From Piscicola geometra (taxonomy: Eukaryota; Annelida; Clitellata; Hirudinida; Piscicolidae), in contig OX030965.1 of NCBI GenBank assembly GCA_943735955.1, positions 3,224,937 through 3,288,936 of the forward strand: DNA of 64,000 nucleotides, read 5' to 3'. Positions within the stretch are counted from its first letter, which is position 1. Each line of letters starts with the position of its first letter. The notes beneath the pieces are model-generated. The model did not search any database. It saw only the letters and a program-made list of their open reading frames with translations, and had not been told where the DNA came from. Both the position numbers and the translations under genes were made by a program. Positions 37,801-64,000 of this stretch are shown here, in pieces.

Positions 37801-38247
37801 TATTTTATAATATATAAAATAACTATTTTAAAATATATAAAATATCTATTTTTAATAAACATGAAAACTTCAGCAATACCCAAGTTAGGCTCCACTAGCA
37901 CTTCCATGGTTTGAACCAGCTTTTCTGTCCATTCCTTAGTTTTGTCTGCTTGTCTAAAAATGTATTCAGACAAAATAATAAAATGAAATGAACATTTTAT
38001 CATAAAAAAAATTATATAAATATAAAAATTATATTTTTTCACATGATGAGCAAGTCCATATGAGTTCCAAACTCAGTTTTCTCAACCTTTCCAAACTTCT
38101 CTTCTGTTTTCTGAAGAAAATATTGGATTGATATAGGAAGTGAACTAAGTTTTTTTTTTAAATTGACTGAAAAATTTATTTCTTGACTCTAACCTGGATG
38201 GCTCTGTTAAAAAAAGCACCGACATTCGACAACTTGTTGAAATCCAT
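34863..38247 (-). CDS. EndoB: Endophilin-B-like N-BAR protein, SH3 domain absent
   Basis: Minus exons: 38194-38247, 38043-38110, 37880-37953, 37497-37619, 37171-37208, 36843-36938, 36181-36270, 35091-35180, 34863-34970. Phases match, giving 741 nt and 246 aa. It starts [18 protein letters not shown] (amphipathic N-terminal helix), then [108 protein letters not shown] and [16 protein letters not shown] before a TGA. This matches vertebrate SH3GLB1/2 through the whole BAR domain. Endophilin-B bends membranes at mitochondria, autophagosomes and endosomes. SH3GLB continues with a linker and SH3 domain. Here the last exon stops at 34863-34865. A possible GTGAAC donor overlaps the stop, so a spliced longer form is not excluded. 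Confidence 0.88.
35595..36165 (-). repeat. TGGTTGGATGGGTGATGATGA minisatellite
   Basis: About 15 units mixing GGTTGGATGGGTGATG with GATAATGAAGATGAT, in the endophilin-B intron between exons 36181-36270 and 35091-35180. Confidence 0.93.
36271..36842 (-). repeat. Intron with GGATGGG start and complementary CCCATCC end
   Basis: In transcript sense the intron begins GTGGGAGTGGGTGGATATTG with further GGATGGGATGG words. It ends in CCACCCATCCACCCACC repeats just before the acceptor of exon 36181-36270. Confidence 0.92.
37675..37855. repeat. ~23-bp AT-rich minisatellite
   Basis: Seven or eight units of AAATATATAAAATAACTATT in an endophilin-B intron. Confidence 0.92.
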
Positions 38248-38802
38248 TGTAATGGTGAGATGTTTTGTCAAAGTAAAACTTTTTGTATGCGACTACACAA
38301 GATAAAATCAATTAGTTTGTTTAATAATTAGTTTTGTTTTTCAGTGAAAAAAAAGTTAAATAATTAGCTTAATAAAATAAATGAAATATTTTTCAAATAA
38401 ATTAAAATAATTTTTTTTGAGAAAAAATATTTTGAAATCATTTCAATATTTAATTCACTGAATATATCTTTTTTATTAAAAATTTTTTAAAAATCATTTT
38501 TAAATGTGAAAGTAATTTCTTCAATTTCATTCAAAATAAACAAGAGTGCTAATAGAATAACCCTTTTCCTTTTTCTTTTACTAAGAGAATCTGGTTCGTG
38601 TTTTTCAATCCTTATCCATCTTTAAAAATAACTAAATTTAAATTCGAAATGCATGAGATATATGAGATAATTATTATAAAATTCGTTTATCTGTTTAGTG
38701 AACAATTTTTTTTAGAATTCTCACTTATCGTTACTCCAAAACTAACTCGAATATCGCCTATTTAATATTAAGTAACATTTTTCCCGCTTTACTTAATCAG
38801 AA
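38248..38802. promoter_or_regulatory. Divergent interval, endophilin-B / RPL8
   Basis: 555 bp between opposite start codons. Just before the RPL8 ATG is a pyrimidine-rich TTTTTCCCGCTTTACTT stretch, as expected for a TOP-type ribosomal-protein transcription start. Promoter activity is inferred. Confidence 0.45.
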
Positions 38803-42044
<3,242 letters not shown>

Positions 42045-42123
42045 AAGTCATCTTCGTGCTGCTGTTGAAGGCTCTGTATGTGTGCTCGTATGCGCGCTGT
42101 GCAGTCTTAGTGGCATTCCGGAA

Positions 42124-42129
42124 AATAAA
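42124..42129 (+). terminator. RPL8 polyadenylation signal
   Basis: AATAAA 80 bp after the RPL8 stop codon. It is the only canonical hexamer before the convergent gene. Confidence 0.7.
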
Positions 42130-42215
42130 CGAAAAAACAGTTCTTTTTCAGTTTTATTTGAATAAAAAACGCTGATTTAGAAGTTATAAAATCGAAAAAA
42201 GTTTAAAAATAGTTT

Positions 42216-47178
<4,963 letters not shown>

Positions 47179-47522
47179 AGAATACTACTAAATTTGTAGA
47201 AATTAGATATTTTTTGAAGTTTGTTTTGACTAAAACTACCAAAACACGTAAAAGTGATATAAAAACAACTTTAAAGTCTAGCAACTACAAGTTATTCATT
47301 GCTGTTTCTTCGAACACAATTCATTAAATAAAAATAAGTTGAAAGAAATTTATTGGCATTAAAAAAATTGAAAAAAGCAACAGTTTTTATTTCTTAATCT
47401 AAAAAAATCATTTATAGATAAAAACTTAAAAACAATCCTGAAAAAAAAAACACACAAAAAATACTTTTAAAGTTGAAAAATTAATAAAAGCAAGAGCAGG
47501 AATCGAAGTCAGGACTTTAGAG

Positions 47523-49710
<2,188 letters not shown>

Positions 49711-50441
49711 TTTAATAGAATTTTTTATTAATTAAATTAATTGCATTGAGTATATGAGCAGTTGTAGGTCAGTTGAGAAATGAAGGTAGGCGTGTTATTG
49801 GTAAATATTTTGACGTGACTTGAGTGGAAAAGTAATAGCAATAAAAGAATTAAACAATGCCCTAATTTGTTAGTCAATCAGAAACTTCTTAATTTTTATT
49901 TTCCTGATAATAAAAAGACAACAGTTTAAAAGGAAAATAATGGCAAATTAATGATGAAATTTGTAAATAAATTTAACACATTTTAAAGAATTTTCATAAA
50001 GCTTAACAAATATGATTAACACGAAAATTAAATAATAAATTTTAAAGATTATAAAGTCAAAAATACAAAAACTGTCATTTAAAATATGTTTAAAATAAAT
50101 AAAAAATCTTGGTAAATGATGCAAATAAAGTGAGCTATGCAGTCAGTGGATTAAATAAAAAAATAAATAAAATCTAAATAAAATAATAATTCTAATGTCA
50201 AATAGTGCTTTTAAATAAAATAAGATGCTTTGAACAAAATCAAAAATAATTTTAAAAATTGATTTTCTTAATTCAAAGATTCATAAACTTAACCGATTTA
50301 TTATTATTAAAAACTATTATTAATTTTATTATTATAAGTTAAGTGGCGGTAGTCATGAGTTTTCTGAGCCCAAACTTGAGTTATACAGTAAGTGAATGAA
50401 TTTTTATTGCAGTTTTCTTTTTGAACTAATCGATAAAATCA
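49711..50441. other. AT-rich interval between gene B start and KDM4 stop
   Basis: Probably the promoter and 5' UTR of mucin-like gene B and the 3' UTR of KDM4. No gene seen. Confidence 0.4.
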
Positions 50442-55429
<4,988 letters not shown>

Positions 55430-55761
55430 TAAAAATAACTAGAAGTATCAAAAAGTATTTTTAAATTAAAGTAAATCAGAAATTCATTAAAAACCCAAAA
55501 TTAATTTACATTCAACTAAACTTTTTTTAGATTCAACGAATTATAAACGACTATAACATTTTAAGTTTAAAGAACCAACTGTTTAGAATATTGATTAGTT
55601 TAAAAGATAGAGATGAACATAAATTTACACTTTATTCTCACAAAACATTATAGTATTTAATAATATAATTATCATTTACTATAATTATTATTATTGGTTA
55701 ATTTTATAAATATTGAAAAATAAAAGTATCCAATAGTTTTATCGTTTCTGCCGCACAACTT

Positions 55762-60037
<4,276 letters not shown>

Positions 60038-60223
60038 CTTTCACAAATATTGAAAGTTTCAATTTGAAACAATGACTAATAATAATTTTTTAAATTATTT
60101 GTATTTTTAAATTTTTACGTACTATTTTTATTTGAAAATCGTTTGAAACGAATTAAAACACTTGCTTTTTGTAATTTAAAATAAAGATACTTATTAAAAC
60201 ACTTTTTGTTAAAAGTGAACAGC

Positions 60224-60331
60224 CTAATGATGATGCGCTTCACTATTCTTCGTTTGAGCATAGTAATAAATAGAAATAATGATGCATAATGTAGCTGCCA
60301 TTATAAGAGCTACCCACATAAGAGGACACAT
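60224..60331 (-). CDS. Possible 35-aa single-helix membrane microprotein
   Basis: Minus-strand ORF of 35 codons with ATG at 60331-60329 preceded by an A-run. It starts MCPLMWVALIMAATLCIIIS, then IYYYAQTKNSEAHHH and stop. One strong hydrophobic helix is followed by a short polar tail, typical of small integral membrane proteins. It lies about 190 bp upstream of the COPS5 start on the same strand, so it could also be an upstream ORF in that mRNA. No family recognised. Confidence 0.35.
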   Translation of the reverse strand: MCPLMWVALIMAATLCIIISIYYYAQTKNSEAHHH

Positions 60332-60629
60332 TTTTTACATAAATGTTTTATTCCTGACGTAAGCAATGACAGCATTTTATTTTAAAATGTAATCTGCCTG
60401 CCAATAAGTTGTTTGATATTTCATTAATTCTTGAAAACGCTTTTTTTTAATTATAAAAACTATCAAATAAATGCTGAATTCAAAATCAGTTAATTACTCT
60501 TGCATTCCATTCTTAATTTTTGAAACACAGAAACCCTCCTAAAAAGCAAACAAACCATAACACGCGCATACAACCGCCACCACAACCACTCCATTCTCCA
60601 ATCACACATTCACATAGCACCCAACCCAC

Positions 60630-60800
60630 TTACCCACCCACCCACCCACCCACCCACCCACCTACCCACCCACCCACCTACCCACCCACCCACCCACTCA
60701 CTTATCCACCCACCCACCCATCCACCCACCCACCACCCATCCACCCACCCACCCATCCACCTACCCACCCACCCACCAACCTACCCACCTACCCACCTAC
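60630..60800. repeat. (CCCA)n/(CCTA) tract
   Basis: Imperfect ACCC tetranucleotide repeat with occasional T. It may be the A/C-rich 3' end of an intron, but no exon follows that I recognise. Confidence 0.9.
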
Positions 60801-60954
60801 CGGCTCTCATATTTATCTATCTATTGCAGCAGAGTCGTGAAAACACTGCGTGGACAGCGTAGCCAGGGGACTTAGCGCAAATACAATGGCTTTCTCGTTA
60901 TTTAGTGGAGCGCAACCGACCAGCACAATACCTTTTGTCCCTTGCGTCGACACT

Positions 60955-61125
60955 CTATTTGTACGCCTGAGTGTCTCTATTTGTATGTCAGAGTGTTTCT
61001 ATTTGTATGTCTGGGTTTCTCTATTTTTATGTCCGAGTGTTTCTATTTGTATTTCTGGGTGCCTCTATTTGTATGTTTTAGTTTTTCTATTTTTATGTCT
61101 GAGTGTTTCTATTTGTGTTCAAAAT
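60955..61125 (+). repeat. ~22-bp minisatellite
   Basis: About seven units of GTCTGAGTGTTTCTATTTGT with variants. The open frame across it (60850-61218) is a by-product of the repeat. Confidence 0.85.
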
Positions 61126-61599
61126 TTTTCGGCTTTATTCTGGTTTGTGTTTCTATTTAGATTTGTTGAAATACTGTTTGGAAACAGCTCGTCTTTAAAA
61201 TTCCGAAGATTTTTCTAGATAGTTTATGAATAGAATACAATACAATTCTGTTCAATAAATTGAAATTAAATAAATAAATTTTAATCTAATTACTTTCATC
61301 AAAATGATATCGAATAAAAAACAATACAAATATAATAAAATAAACATACAAAAGATAAAGAACGATATCACTCAATAAATGACAACCCTTCAAGCCATTG
61401 ACACTTTTCATTTCTTCAGAATAAGATCTATCTAACGACCAGAGAAAATTTTATAACATTAATTTATCTAGCGCCATGCCATATAAAGTAATTCACATAG
61501 AGTCATGCGTCATGGCAGTTTTGGCGCCAAGAGAGCCGCTAATGGGGCATTAATGCTTTGCTGGTCGAAGGCATGATGGATGACAGGGGTGGGTCTTTC

Positions 61600-61735
61600 T
61601 GTGTGTGTATGTGTGTGTGTGTTTGTGTGTGTGCATGTGTGTGTGTGGGTGTGTGTTTGTGTGTGTGTGTGTTTGTGTGTGTTTGTGTCTTTTTGAGTAT
61701 GTGTTTTTGTGTCATTGTGTTTGTGTTTGTGGATG
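61600..61735. repeat. (GT)n-rich tract
   Basis: Interrupted GT repeat, followed to 61865 by ATGGATGGATGCATGAATG units. Confidence 0.9.
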
Positions 61736-61989
61736 AATGAGTATATGGATAGGTTGACCATTCGATCATTGTATGGATTATATGGATGGATGCATGAATG
61801 GAGGAATGGAGGCATGAATTGATGGATGGATGCATGAATGAATGAATGCATGGATGGATGAATTTATGAGTGGGTTTGTGAGTTTCACTGCAAGTGTGAG
61901 GCGTAAGTTCTTGTGCATGAATTGAAGAAAAGCTTTTACTCTTAGCTGGTAGTTTGATGGAGATATTGACATTCCTTTCTGCAGTGCTT

Positions 61990-62095
61990 ATGTGTGTGTG
62001 TGTGTGTGTGTGTTTGTTTGTATGTGTTTGTGTGTGTTTGTGTGTGTGTGTTTGTTTGTGTGTGTGTGCGTGTGTGTGTGTGTGTGTGCGTGTGA
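61990..62095. repeat. (GT)n-rich tract
   Basis: Interrupted GT/GTTT repeat. No gene recognised around it. Confidence 0.9.
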
Positions 62096-62460
62096 TGCGC
62101 AGACTACTATTTGCTCATTCGATTTTGCTGTGTGGGAAGTCGATGGAACGGAAGGCGGGATGTGGCTTCTAATTTGGGGCAAACTCAATTTGAGCATTCT
62201 TTTTGCATTAATAGAATTTAAATTAAAAAAATAAATTTCAAACTAACATTTTAAGGTTTTTCAAAGTTTATTTTGGTGATGATTTGTGTAGGTAATTTGA
62301 CTTTATGAGGCGCATAATGTGAATCTTGCCTCACGGGACTGAGTCTTGAAGGAAGAAAACTCCCAGGGCAGAAATGGCATTTATTAGGAAAGAGAAAGTT
62401 TTCTTATGACCAAAAAATTTGTTTTCTTTTAAAGTTTTTTTCTTTAAAGTTTTTTTTTAA

Positions 62461-62752
62461 ATATTAAAAATCTATATTTTTGAGGCGGGTTGTCTGTTTG
62501 CGGAAGGAAATATCCATAGTATTCTCCTGCTTGAAATAAAAAAAAAAGTTTTTTGTTTTAAAAATATAGAAAATAAATACAATTTTTTAAAAGTTTTAAC
62601 TGAAAGCAAGGTTTAATTTCAAAAGCAATTATGATGTCAAGAAGCAAAATTAAAAAACATGAAAGTCAAAGACTTTAAAAAGATGGTCTTGGACCAAGAA
62701 TCTTGGTGGATACTTAAACTTAGAAGCCATTACCAGAAAATGATTCGAATAA
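62461..62752 (-). other. Two candidate exons of an unrecognised minus-strand gene
   Basis: A strong acceptor (TTTTTTTCTCAG) precedes an exon ending at 62752 that reads SNHFLVMASKFKYPPRF then LVQDHLFK, with a GTCTTT donor. A second acceptor (TTCAAGCAG) opens at 62527 and reads ENTMDISFRKQTTRLKNIDF to a stop. On the minus strand AATAAA lies near 62386. Phases agree, but no homology is recognised. Confidence 0.25.
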
Positions 62753-63450
62753 CTGAGAAAAAAATATTATTTGTAATAAAATAATAATAATAATATTAAT
62801 AATAAAAAAGAGCATCATTATTATTCTTTCCAAAATAATTTTGTGAACAGTTTCAGTAGTAGGAATCTAATTACTCGAAAAGGCATGGAGAGGTAGCAAC
62901 GCTTTTATTAAACCTCATATAAAAGTATTAAATATTTTTTAACAACTAAAAATATTTATTTAGTGTCGCAAATCAATAAAGTTTAGAATAAAATATATTT
63001 TGATGAAAAAAGAAAAAAAGTTCAAAGCCTTCAAGAAACTCAAGATTTTAATGAGAAGTGATCATCGTTTCTTTCAAGAATTCAAAACGCCCAAGTCAAA
63101 GTGATACCATAATAGAAAAAAAATAGTAGAAATAAAAAATCGATAAATAAAAATATTTTTTATTTTAGATAGCCTTCCTATTCTTACATTCGGAAGTTGA
63201 AGTGGTACTCGTTGAATAATTTATATTTGCATAATATTTTCAAATAATACATTGATAAAAAAAACCTAAAAACCAGAAAAAAATATTATGCATAAACGTG
63301 TTTTTAGAAAAACAAAACGAAGTTATTTCTTCATGAAAACGTGGAAGGAACGGAAATAGAGAGGATGCCTCGGGTGTTGAAGGGACATTAGCGGTCTACT
63401 TATGCAGCAGTGTCAGCATTTGAGAAACTAATTCGATAAACAGCACTTAC

Positions 63451-64000
63451 TTTCTCTGTGCACTTCTCCATGCACTCTACCATGCACCACTCCATGCACC
63501 CGTCTATGCACCCCTCCATGCACCCCTCCATGCATCCTTCCATCCACCCTTCCATTAACTCCTCCATGCACCCCTCCATGCATCCCTCCATGCACTCCTC
63601 CATGCACCACTCCATGCACCACTCCATGCACCACTCCATGCACTCTTCCATGCACCCCTCCATGCACCCCTCCATGCACCACTCCATGCACCACTCCATG
63701 CACCACTCCATGCACCCCTCCATGCACCCCTCCATGCACTCCTCCATGCACCACTCCATGCATCCTTCTATGCATTCCCCCATGCATCCCTCCATGCACC
63801 ACTCCATGCACCACTCCATGCACCCCTCCATGCACCACTCCATGCACTCCTCCATGCACCCTTCCATGCACAACTCCATGCATCCCTCCATTTACTCCTC
63901 CATGCACTTCTCCATGCACTCCTCCATGCACCACTCGATGCACTCCTCCATGCACCCCTCCATGCACCACTCCATGCACCCCTCCATGCACCCCTCCATG
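63451..64000 (-). repeat. 12-bp minisatellite CCATGCACCCCT, possibly coding, open at window end
   Basis: More than 40 units. On the minus strand it is open in more than one frame. One reads as MEGCMEWC-type repeats and reaches a strong donor (AGAGAAA followed by GTAAGTGCTG) at 63450. The array continues beyond the window. Confidence 0.8.

Noticed and set aside
60850..61218. 122-codon ORF with repeated VSICMSECFYLY-like words
   Set aside because: Generated by a ~22-bp minisatellite. No conserved motif.
62290..62400. Minus-strand segment reading SPVRQDSHYAPHKVKLP to a stop
   Set aside because: Composition looks coding, but I could not find an acceptor in phase with the exons upstream. Left unannotated.

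Overview
The window is a piece of a nuclear animal genome. It holds intron-dense genes with GT-AG splice sites, deeply conserved eukaryotic proteins, degenerate LINEs and a hAT transposon, and an extreme load of micro- and minisatellites. Protein similarities from memory (FLII, RPL8, COPS5, KDM4, MFSD4) fit a bilaterian invertebrate. A candidate snoRNA guide fits the invertebrate form of 28S rRNA better than the vertebrate form. I cannot name the species.

I rebuilt gene models by hand from conserved peptides, splice consensus and phase. Nearly every model closes as a multiple of three. Layout: (1) 805-8235 (+), C-terminal part of an MFSD4-type sugar transporter. (2) 11392-28244 (-), a complete 35-exon Flightless-1 gene of about 1254 aa. 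(3) 28515-31504 (+), head-to-head with FLII, an Ig-domain/cysteine-rich membrane protein resembling sperm zona-pellucida-binding proteins. (4) 31944-33241 (-), a rhodanese-fold protein lacking the catalytic cysteine. (5) 34863-38247 (-), a BAR-only endophilin-B. (6) 38803-42044 (+), RPL8 with seven candidate C/D-box snoRNAs in its introns. (7,8) 42216-47178 and 47523-49710 (-), tandem paralogues with a signal peptide, a repeat-encoded mucin-like domain and two C-terminal membrane helices, not recognised. (9) 50442-55429 (-), a short KDM4 histone demethylase. (10) 55762-60037 (-), COPS5/CSN5. The last 4 kb holds a possible 35-codon membrane microprotein, some splice-bounded small exons and a 12-bp minisatellite that runs off the window.

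The most interesting structure is in the introns. Many begin, in transcript sense, with a G/U-rich simple repeat at the donor and end with a complementary A/C-rich repeat just before the acceptor. The two ends could pair and bring the splice sites together. In three places a minisatellite has amplified the splice junction itself, giving arrays of decoy donors or acceptors. Retrotransposon tails ending in TGAT-type repeats appear to seed some of the microsatellites.

The genes do not form a pathway. They are ordinary neighbours: FLII (actin/LRR-gelsolin), endophilin-B (membrane curvature), RPL8 (ribosome), KDM4 (chromatin) and CSN5 (deneddylation).
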